In this document: piece after piece, positions 48,241 to 56,845 of the stretch
Numbering within the stretch: the first letter of the stretch is position 1
Layout of the letters: each line of letters starts with the position of its first letter
Source: Actinomycetota bacterium
GTDB taxonomy: Bacteria > Actinomycetota > Acidimicrobiia > Acidimicrobiales > AC-14
Length of the DNA stretch: 64,000 nt
NCBI GenBank assembly: GCA_040754375.1
Contig: JBFMCT010000003.1
Span: 62,001-126,000 of the forward strand
Reading direction: 5' to 3'
The notes under the pieces: generated by a model
Told to the model about the DNA's origin: nothing
What the model saw: only the letters and a program-made list of their open reading frames with translations
Databases searched by the model: none
Program-made: the position numbers and the translations under genes

Positions 48241-49395
48241 GTGACGGTGAAATGGACGGGGATCGTTGCTGTTGCCCCGCTCGGTTCTCGGAAACAAACC
48301 TGCCAGATACCCGGTGACCGCTCGACCCTGCCCGTCGTGTTGGGGATGAAGCCACTCGAGCTGGACGTGCGGGGGTTGGGATTAGCGTTGACCACGTTGA
48401 ACATACAGGCGTGAGCATCATGGCCTGGCTCGCCCTGGGCATTAGCGGTCACCAGGAAGAACTGGCGGCTCGCTCGGGCCCCGGTAGCGAAGGCAGTGAT
48501 CAAAGTCCCCGGTGGGCCGTCACCCTGGCTCCCTAGTTCCCCTTTCAAGCACCTGAGGAACCGCGTCTCGATGTGCTCGCGAGCCTGGTCAAGGGCGGCG
48601 TTGTAGCGCCCATCCGGGAACTTGGCACGCAGGTCGGCGTCGTCCATATTGAAGGCTCCAAGGAGGTCACCCTGTGCAAGCTTGGCGCGCTGAGCTGACC
48701 GATATGTATCGGACTCTGTGTGGCTGCCCCAGCTCCCTGTAGCATAGTGGTCTGCCCTCTTCATTACGATGATTGGGCGGCAGGTCTTCACCAGCGGTTT
48801 GCCCTGGAACTTCCAGTCGCTAGGGTATGCCATGTGGGCCGGCACGTGGTGGCGTTCGCACCCGGCAGGCACCGTTGGGAAGTACCTCTGAAGGCCCCCG
48901 GAGTAAGGCCCATCGCACTCCCCGGACTGGTCCTCGATGGTGACATGGCCGCCGGGAGAGCACTCGCTGGCAACAGTGGCGTACACGTGGGCAACACCGA
49001 GTGCGGCCGCCAGCGGGATGTAGACGATGACATCGAGCACGCCGTTCGCATCGGTGATGAAGTCGGTAAGGTCATCCTCCTCCGACGTAAGGAGTGCGCC
49101 TGCCAGGCAGGCGACGCCGGCAGCCGTCGCTAGCGCGTCGCGTATCCGGACGTTGTACTCCCGGTTGGGGCTCAGGCCAGTGAAATGCACCTTGAGCTCC
49201 TCGCCCGGCCCGACGGTGGACGGAGCGAGCGGGGCAGTGGGCGTCGTGGCGTACCACGTGAACCCGACCGGGACGGTACATGCCCACGCCGTCGAAGCAA
49301 CCGCCAGCAGGACGCTACAGGTAGTTATGCCAGCTTTCGCCAGGAGCTTTCGCCAGGAGCTTTCGCCAGGAGCTTTCGCCAGGTGCCTTCGCCAT
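48237..49395 (-). CDS. Secreted Ig-like protein whose start is out of frame across a 13-bp repeat array
   Basis: Body frame 48237-49330 encodes a signal-peptide end (TTCSVLLAVASTAWACTVPV), a segment like an Ig domain (GPGEELKVHFTGLSPNREYN), a middle with HHVPAHMAYPSDWKF, and a C-terminal beta domain (GIWQVCFREPSGATATIPVH). The obvious start, ATG 49395 behind AGGAGG, is one base out of this frame because of the 13-bp array at 49342-49393; with one unit fewer it reads MAKAPGESSWRKLLAKAGIT into the signal peptide and gives 381 residues. As it stands the start frame stops after about 26 codons, and only internal starts such as GTG 49190 (lacking the signal peptide) are open. Likely phase-variable or recently inactivated. 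Confidence 0.65.
49342..49393. repeat. 13-bp tandem array at the 5' end of the secreted-protein gene
   Basis: Three identical units AGGAGCTTTCGCC (49342-49354, 49355-49367, 49368-49380) followed by a variant (49381-49393) and preceded by an 11-base partial unit (49331-49341). The array begins one codon into the gene. Since 13 is not a multiple of 3, each gain or loss changes frame. Confidence 0.92.
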
Positions 49396-49457
49396 TGTCG
49401 CCGTCCTCCTGCGTAGTGGTTAGCTACGACAAACCGTAGGCGTGTTCTCCGTCGTCG

Positions 49458-49895
49458 TCAACTGTCCCCAGGGGGGCAGACGATCTCCCAGAGGCAGAGG
49501 CCGTGGGGTGGGGCGACGCGGGCGGCCGACGAGCGCTGGCGGGCGCGGACGATCGAGGCCATCTCGCCCGCCCGGCGCTGGCCGGAGCCCATCTCGACGA
49601 TGGTGCCCACCACCGAGCGGACCACTTGCTGGCAGAAGGAGCTGGCTTCGATGTCGAAGCGCAGCACGCCGTCGCCTAGGTCGACCCAGCGGGCGTCGGT
49701 GACCCGGCGCGCCATCGAGTAGCTAGGTGTGCCCTTGGGCACCCGGCGGAACGAGGTGAAGTCGTGCTCGCCGATGAGCGGGTCGCTCGTCAGGCGCATG
49801 GCGGCCAGGTCGAGCTCCTTGTCGACGTGCCACGACGTGGCCGCCAGGAACGGGTCGGGCACCGGCTGGTTGAGGACCGTGTAGCGGTAGCAGCC
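49458..49895 (-). pseudogene. truA fragment (C-terminal half), duplicate
   Basis: Encodes about the last 145 residues of TruA, from YRYTVLN at 49895 to the same stop context as the intact gene (52017). The catalytic Asp region is missing. Nearly identical to 52017-52450, including about 60 bases of flanking intergenic DNA (49396-49457 with 51962-52016), so the duplication is not ancient. Confidence 0.9.
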
Positions 49896-49927
49896 GGGCG
49901 ATGCCCGAGCGGCAACGCGACCCCTCC

Positions 49928-50220
49928 CTGCTCATTGCAGCTCGTCAACCGGGGCCTGTCGGCCTCGGGCCGGTTCCTGGTCCTGCGGGTCCTCCACTCC
50001 ACGACCGCCCTGGCGCGCTGGCCGCGCTCAGCGCTGTGGTCGCCGACCTCGGGCTCAGACATCCTGGCCGTCGAGCACCACCGGGCCGGCCTCGTCCTCC
50101 CCGAGGCCGACGTCGAGGTCGTGCTCACCCTCGAGACCCGCGACCCCGCCCACCGCGCCGAGGTCGTCACCGCCCTACGAACCGCCGGCTACCAAGTCGA
50201 CCTCGTCGGCCGAGGTACAT
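49928..50220 (+). pseudogene. ilvA fragment (ACT domain), duplicate
   Basis: Matches the last 280 bases of ilvA: QLVNRGLSASGRFLVLRVL, a frame disturbance within the next 20 codons, then ILAVEHHRAGLVLPEADVEV to GYQVDLVG. No catalytic domain. It abuts the truA fragment, with only 32 bases between. Confidence 0.9.
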
Positions 50221-50233
50221 GAGGTGGATCGTT

Positions 50234-50257
50234 GGTGTAATGGTGTACTATTACACC
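50234..50257. promoter_or_regulatory. Palindromic operator of vapBC
   Basis: GGTGTAAT (50234-50241), 8-base spacer, ATTACACC (50250-50257), ending exactly at the vapB ATG (50258). A TACTAT hexamer (50246-50251) inside it could be a -10 element, which would make the mRNA leaderless. Fits autorepression by the VapBC complex. Confidence 0.65.
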
Positions 50258-50530
50258 ATGGCCCTCAACATCAAGAACGCCGAGGTCGAACGGTTGGCCG
50301 GTGAGGTCGCCCGCATGGCCGGTGAGACCAAGACCGAGGCGGTGCGCCAAGCGCTGCTCGACCGCAAGGGCCGCCTGTCGCGACGGGCCCACATGGCGGC
50401 TCCGGGCACCCGCGCCCGCCGGTTCCTCGAGGCCGAGGTCTGGCCATGCGTTCCGGCCGCCGAGCTCGGCCGGCGGCTGACATCAGGCGAGGAGGACGCC
50501 ATATTGGGCTACGGCCCAGGCGGGGCGTGA
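50258..50530 (+). CDS. vapB: VapB-type antitoxin (PSK-like transcription factor family)
   Basis: 90 residues from ATG 50258 (MALNIKNAEVERLAGEVARM), followed by GETKTEAVRQALLDRKGRL. This matches VapB antitoxins of the Rv0623 type, with a ribbon-helix-helix N-terminus and a toxin-binding tail. Overlaps vapC by GTGA at 50527-50530. Present only in copy 2 of the duplication. Confidence 0.9.
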   Translation: MALNIKNAEVERLAGEVARMAGETKTEAVRQALLDRKGRLSRRAHMAAPGTRARRFLEAEVWPCVPAAELGRRLTSGEEDAILGYGPGGA

Positions 50531-50916
50531 TCGTCGACACGTCCGCGCTGGTCGCCGTCGTCGTGCGGGAGGACGGCTTCGAGGCGGTCCTCGACAAGCT
50601 CTCGGCCCCGCCGTCGGCCCCCGGGATAGGCGCCCCGACCGTCGTCGAGCTCGGGATCATCCTCTCCGCCCGGCTCGGGAGAGATGCCCGCGACCTGGTG
50701 GCGACGCTCCTTTACGAGCTCGACATTGCCGAGGTCCCCTTCGGGGAGGCCCACTGGCGCGAAGCCGTGGGGGCGTTCTGGCGCTACGGCCGGGGCCGCC
50801 ACCCGGCGGCGCTCAACTTCGGCGACTGCCTGAGCTACGCGGTGGCCCGCCTGGCCGACCAGCCACTCCTCTACGTCGGCGACGACTTCGGTGCCACCGA
50901 CATCCTCGCCGCCTGA
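50527..50916 (+). CDS. vapC: VapC-type PIN-domain ribonuclease toxin
   Basis: 129 residues from GTG 50527. PIN-domain acidic residues: Asp4 in VIVDTSALV, Glu in TVVELGIIL, Asp in NFGDCLSYAVA, and Asp in YVGDDFGATD. Cleaves RNA, often tRNA or 23S rRNA; target unknown here. Intact pair. Confidence 0.92.
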   Translation: MIVDTSALVAVVVREDGFEAVLDKLSAPPSAPGIGAPTVVELGIILSARLGRDARDLVATLLYELDIAEVPFGEAHWREAVGAFWRYGRGRHPAALNFGDCLSYAVARLADQPLLYVGDDFGATDILAA

Positions 50917-50947
50917 TGCTGAACCGACCCACGCGCGCTCCACGGCA

Positions 50948-50992
50948 AGGGATCTCGACGCCCTCGAAAGGGACAGCCCGGTAACCCGTCAC
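50948..50992 (-). pseudogene. 45-base remnant of a third copy of the partner gene
   Basis: From GTG 50992 it reads VTGYRAVPFEGVEIP, the first 15 residues of the partner proteins at 47641-48240 and 51070-51672, then diverges abruptly. Shows a third copy or a partial repeat of the gene start between vapC and copy 2. Confidence 0.7.
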
Positions 50993-51069
50993 CCGAAAGC
51001 CCTCGGCAGCGGTCCGCTCACCGAGCGATCTTTCAGTCCTCCGCGGGCGCGTCTGTTCTTGCACAAGGG

Positions 51070-51672
51070 TCAAGAACTCGGTGACGGCGGGAGGGCCACC
51101 ACGAGGTGGGGCTTCCCCTGCACAAAGTACTTCGCGTTCAGGGCTTCCAGGTAGCCCCGGCGGAAGAGCATGACCGTCCCCAACCGCAGCTCGCCCAGCT
51201 CGACCCCCCCCTCCTCGCTCTGCAGGTCAGTCCACAGGACGACGCCGATCTCGTGGAAGTAGATGCTGTCGTCCGGTGTCGGCGTAGCGTCGTCGTCCGG
51301 CCGGCAGGCATAGACGAGGTCCTCGATGGGCCCGGTAGGACCCCACGGCTGGTAGCCGGCCCGCACCAAGCACTCGGCCGCCGACCGCATCGTGGGGCCG
51401 GCGAGGCGGCAGTCCCCGACGACCGGCGGGTGCATGACGGCGTCGCTGAAACCGATTGCTTCGCACCGCCACGGCGGACCCAGGGAACAAACCGCAATGG
51501 AGAGCCCTCCGTCGAACTCACAGTGAATGCCCATCGTGTCGTACATCTCGGTCCGTGCGCAGACGTGGGCTGATAAACGGCGGTCGATTTGATCCATGGT
51601 CTCACCGAACCTGACCCAGCCAACGGCGGGGATCTCGACCCCTTCGAAAGGAACGGCCCGGTAGCCTTTCAC
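51070..51672 (-). CDS. Unrecognised cytoplasmic protein, copy 2 of the duplicated pair
   Basis: 200 residues from GTG 51672, again overlapping the stop of the secreted-protein remnant as GTGA. Nearly the same as the copy at 47641-48240 in VGWVRFGETMDQIDRRLSAH and the C-terminal 110 residues; residues about 38-80 differ (CEFDGGLSIAVCSLG instead of CLFEGGFPVLLEFSS). It appears intact although its secreted partner has been deleted. Confidence 0.65.
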   Translation of the reverse strand: MKGYRAVPFEGVEIPAVGWVRFGETMDQIDRRLSAHVCARTEMYDTMGIHCEFDGGLSIAVCSLGPPWRCEAIGFSDAVMHPPVVGDCRLAGPTMRSAAECLVRAGYQPWGPTGPIEDLVYACRPDDDATPTPDDSIYFHEIGVVLWTDLQSEEGGVELGELRLGTVMLFRRGYLEALNAKYFVQGKPHLVVALPPSPSS

Positions 51673-51961
51673 GTGACGGTGAAATGGACGGGGATGGTCG
51701 CAGTTGCCCCGTTCGGTTCCCGGAAGCAGACCTGCCAGACACCCGGTGGCCGCTCGACGCGGCCGGTCGTGTTGGGGATGAAGCCGGTCGAGTTGGACGT
51801 TCGGGGGGTGGGGTTGGCGTTGACCACGTTGAACATGCAGGCGTGAGCCTCGTGCCCGGGTTCCCCCTGAGCGTTCCCGGTACCCCCATCCGGCCGGATA
51901 CGCGTTCTGGGCTGGCACGTGGTGGCGTTGGCACCCGGCAGGCACCGTCGGGAAATACCTC
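51669..51961 (-). pseudogene. Secreted Ig-like protein gene remnant, copy 2
   Basis: The 3' part (ACMFNVVNANPTPRTSNSTG to IPVHFTVT) matches the copy at 48237-49395. An internal deletion (near 51890) removes the middle, and another (near 51961) removes the 5' end with the signal peptide and 13-bp array, joining directly to the shared 5' leader CGTCCTCCTGCGTAG. Non-functional. Confidence 0.85.
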
Positions 51962-52016
51962 GTCCTCCTGCGTAGTGGTTAGCTACGACAAACCGTAGGC
52001 GTGTTCTCCGTCGTCG

Positions 52017-52778
52017 TCAACTGTCCCCCGGGGGGTAGACGATCTCCCAGAGGCAGAGGCCGTGGGGTGGGGCGACGCGGGCGGCCGACGAGCGCTGGCG
52101 GGCGCGGACGATCGAGGCCATCTCGCCCGCCCGGCGCTGGCCGGTGCCCATCTCGACGATGGTGCCCACGACCGAGCGGACCATCTGCTGGCAGAACGAG
52201 CTGGCTTCGATGTCGAAGCGCAGCACGCCCTCGCCGAGGTCGAGCCAGCGGGCGTCGGTGACCCGGCGCACCATCGAGTAGCTGGGCACGCCCTTGGGCA
52301 CCCGGCAGAACGACGTGAAGTCGTGCTCGCCGATCAGGGGGTCACAGGCCAGGCGCATGGCCGCCAGGTCGAGCGGCTTCTCGACGTGCCACGACGTGGC
52401 CGCCAGGAAGGGGTCGGGCACCGGACGGTTGAGGACGGTGTAGCGGTAACGGCGGGCCACGGCCGAGTAGCGGGCCGAGAAGTCGGCGGCGGCCACCGCC
52501 GCCTCCCGCACGACCACCCGGGGCGCGAGCTGGCCGTTGACCGACCGCCGCACCCGGTCGAGATCGACCTCGGCGGCGTCAAGATCGAAGCTGATCACCT
52601 GGCCCCAAGCGTGGACCCCAGTGTCGGTACGCCCCCCGATGGCCAGCTTGACGGGCTGACCTAATACCCGCTCCAGCGCTCCGACCAGGGCGCCACCCAC
52701 CGTCGCGATGCCCTCGCCCTGGGGGGCGAAGCCGTGGAACCCCCGTCCGTCGTAGGCGACGACGAGCCGCAGCCTCAC
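52017..52778 (-). CDS. truA: tRNA pseudouridine(38-40) synthase
   Basis: 253 residues, intact. Catalytic Asp52 in GGRTDTGVHAWGQVISFD. Follows rplQ by 12 bases on the same strand, as usual; downstream, rplM is displaced by the accessory island. Its 3' half has a duplicate at 49458-49895. Confidence 0.96.
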   Translation of the reverse strand: MRLRLVVAYDGRGFHGFAPQGEGIATVGGALVGALERVLGQPVKLAIGGRTDTGVHAWGQVISFDLDAAEVDLDRVRRSVNGQLAPRVVVREAAVAAADFSARYSAVARRYRYTVLNRPVPDPFLAATSWHVEKPLDLAAMRLACDPLIGEHDFTSFCRVPKGVPSYSMVRRVTDARWLDLGEGVLRFDIEASSFCQQMVRSVVGTIVEMGTGQRRAGEMASIVRARQRSSAARVAPPHGLCLWEIVYPPGDS

Positions 52779-52790
52779 GGGCCGCCGGTA

Positions 52791-53144
52791 CTAGACGAGC
52801 TCGATGCGAGCCATGGGGGCGTTGTCGCCATGGCGGGGGCCCAGCTTGAGGATGCGGGTGTAACCACCGGGGCGGTCCTCGTAGCGGGGGGCGATCTCGT
52901 CGAACAGCTTGTAGGCCATGTCTTTGTCACGGATGAAGGCCACGACCTGCCGGTGGTGGTGCACCCCGCCCTTGCGGGCCTTGGTGATGACCTTCTCGGC
53001 CACCGGGCGCAGGGCCTTGGCCTTGGCCTCGGTGGTCACGATGGCCTCGGCCGCGATTAACGAGGCCACCAGGTTGCCCATCATGGCCTTCTGGTGGGCA
53101 GCGTCGCCGCCGAAGCGGCGGGACTTCCTAGGGGTTGCCGGCAT
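52791..53144 (-). CDS. rplQ: 50S ribosomal protein L17
   Basis: 117 residues: RRFGGDAAHQKAMMGNLVAS, TTEAKAKALRPVAEKVIT and the ILKLGPRHGDNAPMARIELV end are diagnostic. 6 bases after rpoA. Confidence 0.98.
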   Translation of the reverse strand: MPATPRKSRRFGGDAAHQKAMMGNLVASLIAAEAIVTTEAKAKALRPVAEKVITKARKGGVHHHRQVVAFIRDKDMAYKLFDEIAPRYEDRPGGYTRILKLGPRHGDNAPMARIELV

Positions 53145-53150
53145 GGCGAC

Positions 53151-54089
53151 CTACGCCTTCGTCCGCAGGGACAGGCCCCGCTCGTCGAGCTTCTGGAGGA
53201 CTTCGTCGAGCGACTTCTGGCCGAAGTTGGTGATGGCCAGCAGGTCGTCGGCGCTCTTCTGCACCAGCTCGCCCACGGTGTTGACCTGGGCGCGGCGCAG
53301 GCAGTTGCGGGGCCGCTCGGAGAGGTCGAGCTCCTCGATGGGCAGGTCCAGGTCGGGCGAGCCGCTACCCAGCGTGCCCACCTCGCCCAGCTCCAGGGCC
53401 TTGGGGGCGTCGCTCATCTCGGCCACCAGCGAGACCAGCGCTCGCAGGGTGGCCCCCGCCGAGGCCAGCGCCTCCCGGGGCGAGATCGACCCGTCGGTCT
53501 CGATGTCGAGCGTCAGCCGGTCGTAGTTGGTGGCCTGCTCGACGCGGGTGGGCTCGACGTTGAAGGCAACCCGGCGCACGGGCGAGAAGATCGAGTCGAC
53601 GGGGATGACCCCGATTACCGACGACTTCTTGTTGCGCTCGGCCGACACGTAACCCCGGCCCCGCTCCACGGTGATGTCGATGGCCAGCCGGCCCCGGGCG
53701 GTGAGCCCGGCGATGTGCAGGTCGGGGTTGAGGACCTCCACGTCGTTGTGGGGCTGGATGTCGCGGGCGGCCACCTCCCCGGGGCCCCGACCGTCGAGGC
53801 GCAACGTCACGGGCTCGTCGGTCTCGATGCGCAGCACCAAGTCCTTGAGGTTGAGGATGACGTCGGTGACATCCTCCTTCACGCCCGCGATGGTCGTGAA
53901 CTCGTGGAGGACGTCGTCGAAGCGGACCTGGGTCACCGCCGCGCCCGGGATGGACGACAGCAGCGTGCGGCGCAGTGAGTTGCCGAGGGTGTGGCCGAAC
54001 CCGGGCTCGAGCGGGGAGATGACGAACCGCTGCCGGTTGCCTTCCTGCTCGCCGAGGGGCTCGACGGTCGGGCGCTGGATGATGAGCAT
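53151..54089 (-). CDS. rpoA: DNA-directed RNA polymerase alpha subunit
   Basis: 312 residues. N-terminal assembly domain (LEPGFGHTLGNSLRRTLLSS) and C-terminal domain with two helix-hairpin-helix-like segments (IEELDLSERPRNCLRRAQVN; TVGELVQKSADDLLAITNFG). Slightly shorter than the 330-residue norm. Confidence 0.98.
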   Translation of the reverse strand: MLIIQRPTVEPLGEQEGNRQRFVISPLEPGFGHTLGNSLRRTLLSSIPGAAVTQVRFDDVLHEFTTIAGVKEDVTDVILNLKDLVLRIETDEPVTLRLDGRGPGEVAARDIQPHNDVEVLNPDLHIAGLTARGRLAIDITVERGRGYVSAERNKKSSVIGVIPVDSIFSPVRRVAFNVEPTRVEQATNYDRLTLDIETDGSISPREALASAGATLRALVSLVAEMSDAPKALELGEVGTLGSGSPDLDLPIEELDLSERPRNCLRRAQVNTVGELVQKSADDLLAITNFGQKSLDEVLQKLDERGLSLRTKA

Positions 54090-54135
54090 GTCGCTTCCTG
54101 ATCCGGGTTTCGGGGGCCGGCGGGGGCCCGGGGGG

Positions 54136-54759
54136 CTACTTGGAGTAGAGCTCGACGATGAGCGACTCGCGCACGGGCACGTCGATGTGCTCGCGCAGCG
54201 GCAGGTCGCGCACCGTCACGGAGAACCGGTCGGGGCCGGCCTCCAGCCACGGGGGGATGGCCCGGTCGATGGTGTCGAGGTTGTGGCGCAGCACGATCAG
54301 CGTGCGGGACTTCTCCCTGACCTCGACCACGTCGCCCCGGCGTACATGGAAGCTGGGGATCGTGACCCGGCGACCGTTGACATTGACGTGACCGTGGCGC
54401 ACCCACTGGCGAGCCTGGGAACGGCTCGAACCCCACCCGGCCCGGAACGCCACGTTGTCGAGGCGGGTCTCGAGCATGCGTAGCAGGTTCTCACCGGTGA
54501 TGCCGGGCTGGCGGTTGGCCTCGGCGTACATGTTGCGGAACTGCTTCTCGAGCACCCCGTAGATGCGGCGGGCCTTTTGCTTCTCCCTGAGCTGGAGCAG
54601 GTACTCCGACTCCCGGATCCGCCCCCGGCCGTGCTCGCCGGGGGGATAGGGCCGGCGCTCGATCGGGCACTTCATCGAGTCGCACTTGGGGCCCTTGAGG
54701 AACAGCTTCATCTTCTCCCGCCGGCACAGCCGGCAGACAGGACCGGTGTAACGCGCCAT
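54136..54759 (-). CDS. rpsD: 30S ribosomal protein S4, zinc-binding form
   Basis: 207 residues. Zinc Cys at 9, 12, 26 and 31 (CRLCRR; KCDSMKC) mark the C+ form. S4 RNA-binding domain LDNVAFRAGWGSSRSQARQW. Nucleates 30S assembly and can autoregulate. 46 bases before rpoA. Confidence 0.98.
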   Translation of the reverse strand: MARYTGPVCRLCRREKMKLFLKGPKCDSMKCPIERRPYPPGEHGRGRIRESEYLLQLREKQKARRIYGVLEKQFRNMYAEANRQPGITGENLLRMLETRLDNVAFRAGWGSSRSQARQWVRHGHVNVNGRRVTIPSFHVRRGDVVEVREKSRTLIVLRHNLDTIDRAIPPWLEAGPDRFSVTVRDLPLREHIDVPVRESLIVELYSK

Positions 54760-54762
54760 GGC

Positions 54763-55161
54763 TCAGACCCTCCGCCGCTTGGGAGGGCGGCACCCGTTGT
54801 GGGGGATGGGTGTCAGGTCCTTGATGCCGGCGACCTCGATACCGGCCGTCTGGATGGAACGGATGGCGGTCTCGCGCCCCGAACCGGGGCCCTTCACCAG
54901 CACCTCGACCCGGCGGACACCGTGTTCCATGGCCCGCTTGGCGCACGCCTCGGCCGCCAGCTGGGCGGCGAAGGGCGTGGACTTGCGGGAGCCCTTGAAA
55001 CCGACGTTGCCGGCCGAGGCCCACGCCAGCACGTTGCCCTCGGGGTCGGAGATCGAGATGATCGTGTTGTTGAACGAGCTCTTGATGTGGGCCACGCCGA
55101 ACGTGACGTTCTTGCGCTCTTTGCGCCTCGGGCGACGACCACCCGGCTTCGGCTTAGCCAC
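54763..55161 (-). CDS. rpsK: 30S ribosomal protein S11
   Basis: 132 residues: [20 protein letters not shown], then [16 protein letters not shown] and the C-terminal [18 protein letters not shown]. 3 bases before rpsD. Confidence 0.98.
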   Translation of the reverse strand: MAKPKPGGRRPRRKERKNVTFGVAHIKSSFNNTIISISDPEGNVLAWASAGNVGFKGSRKSTPFAAQLAAEACAKRAMEHGVRRVEVLVKGPGSGRETAIRSIQTAGIEVAGIKDLTPIPHNGCRPPKRRRV

Positions 55162-55217
55162 GGGTGCTTCCTACGGGTCTCAACGGACGACGACCTCCAG
55201 GTCAATACGGGCAACCA

Positions 55218-55595
<378 letters not shown>

Positions 55596-55603
55596 CTAGC
55601 TCC

Positions 55604-55717
55604 TCACCCCTGCCGCTGCTTGTGGCGAGGGTTGGGGCAGATGACCATCACGTTGCCGTGGCGACGGATGACTTTGCACTTCTCGCAGATCTTCTTCACG
55701 CTCGGCTTTACTTTCAC
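55604..55717 (-). CDS. rpmJ: 50S ribosomal protein L36, zinc-binding form
   Basis: 37 residues from GTG 55717. Zinc ligands C11, C14, C27, H32 ([28 protein letters not shown]). Lies between infA and rpsM as expected. Confidence 0.96.
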   Translation of the reverse strand: MKVKPSVKKICEKCKVIRRHGNVMVICPNPRHKQRQG

Positions 55718-55737
55718 GAGTCTTGGGCCTTCGATCT

Positions 55738-55962
55738 CTACTTGTACCGGTAAGTGATGCGACCCCGGCTGAGGTCGTAGGGAGTCAGTTCCACCTGCAC
55801 CCGGTCACCCGGCAGGATCCGGATGTAGTGCATCCGCATCTTGCCGGAGATGTGCGCCAGCACCTTGTGCTTGTTCTCGAGCTCGACACGGAACATGGCG
55901 TTGGGCAGCGTCTCGACGACCGTCCCTTCCATGACGATCGTGTCTTCTTTGGGCTTGGGCAG
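55738..55962 (-). CDS. infA: Translation initiation factor IF-1, apparent CTG start
   Basis: 74 residues if it starts at CTG 55962: [20 protein letters not shown], then [20 protein letters not shown] and [10 protein letters not shown] perfect AGGAGGT (55967-55973) ends 4 bases before this CTG, and no ATG, GTG or TTG lies at the expected place; the next ATG (55933) would remove the first 10 residues of the conserved N-terminus. OB-fold factor blocking the A site during initiation. Confidence 0.9.
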   Translation of the reverse strand: MPKPKEDTIVMEGTVVETLPNAMFRVELENKHKVLAHISGKMRMHYIRILPGDRVQVELTPYDLSRGRITYRYK

Positions 55963-56042
55963 GTGGACCTCCTGGAACGGACTACAGCCGCGCGGCGCGC
56001 GCCCGCAGGCGCGCGAGATGGCGCAGAGTCTCCCAGGATAGC

Positions 56043-56786
56043 TCAGTCCAGGACGGTCAGCACCTCCGGCCCGTTGTCGGTCACCGCGATGGTGTCCTCG
56101 AAGTGGGCCGACAGGCTGCCGTCGGCCGTCACCACCGTCCACCCGTCGTCGTACATCATGGTCTCGGCGCTACCCATGTTGACCATGGGCTCCACGGCCA
56201 GCACGTGGCCCACCTTGAGCTTGATCCCTCGGCCGGGCTCGCCGTAGTTGGGCACCTTGGGCTCCTCGTGCAGGGCCGTGCCGATGCCGTGGCCCACGTA
56301 CTCCCGCACGACCGAGTAACCGGCCCCCTCGGCCACCGACTGCACGGCGTGGCCGATGTTCGACAGGCGGCTCCCGTCGTGCACGTGCTTGACGGCCGCC
56401 TCCAGGCTGAGCCGGGTGGTGTCGAGCAGGCGCAGGACCTCGTCGTCGACCTCACCGACGGGGAACGTGCGGGCCGCGTCGGCGTGGTAGCCCTCGATGA
56501 TGGCCCCGCAGTCGATCGAGAGGATGTCGCCTTCCTTCAGGCGGTACGTGCCAGGGATGCCGTGGACGATCACGTCGTTGGGCGAGGTGCAGATCACGCC
56601 CGGGAACCCGTGGTAGTTGAGGAAGTTCGACCGGGCGTGACGTCGCTCGATGACCTCTCGGGCCAGGAGGTCGAGGTCGCGAGTCGTCATGCCTGGCTTG
56701 GCTGCCCGCTGGCAGGTGTCGAGCATCTCGGCCACGACCCGGCCCGCCCTGCGCATCTTGGCCACTTCTTCTTTGTTCTTTCGCAC
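56043..56786 (-). CDS. map: Methionine aminopeptidase type I
   Basis: 247 residues from GTG 56786. Metal ligands in [20 protein letters not shown] (two Asp), [13 protein letters not shown] (His), EPMVNMG (Glu) and the C-terminal [17 protein letters not shown]. Removes initiator Met. 59 bases after adk. Confidence 0.97.
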   Translation of the reverse strand: MRKNKEEVAKMRRAGRVVAEMLDTCQRAAKPGMTTRDLDLLAREVIERRHARSNFLNYHGFPGVICTSPNDVIVHGIPGTYRLKEGDILSIDCGAIIEGYHADAARTFPVGEVDDEVLRLLDTTRLSLEAAVKHVHDGSRLSNIGHAVQSVAEGAGYSVVREYVGHGIGTALHEEPKVPNYGEPGRGIKLKVGHVLAVEPMVNMGSAETMMYDDGWTVVTADGSLSAHFEDTIAVTDNGPEVLTVLD

Positions 56787-56845
56787 CTACTCCCCCATCG
56801 GGACGCGCCCGGTCGTGGTCATCTCCGTCTCCATTCTCGCACTGG

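Larger units (their letters stand above)
49928..52450. repeat. Copy 2 of a diverged tandem duplication (copy 1: about 45058-49895)
   Basis: Both copies run in the order ilvA 3' end, variable insert, partner gene, secreted-protein gene, shared leader, truA 3' half. Copy 1 has Uma2 and IS110 DNA as insert; copy 2 has vapBC and has lost most of the secreted-protein gene. The junction of the copies is 49896-49927. Confidence 0.85.
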
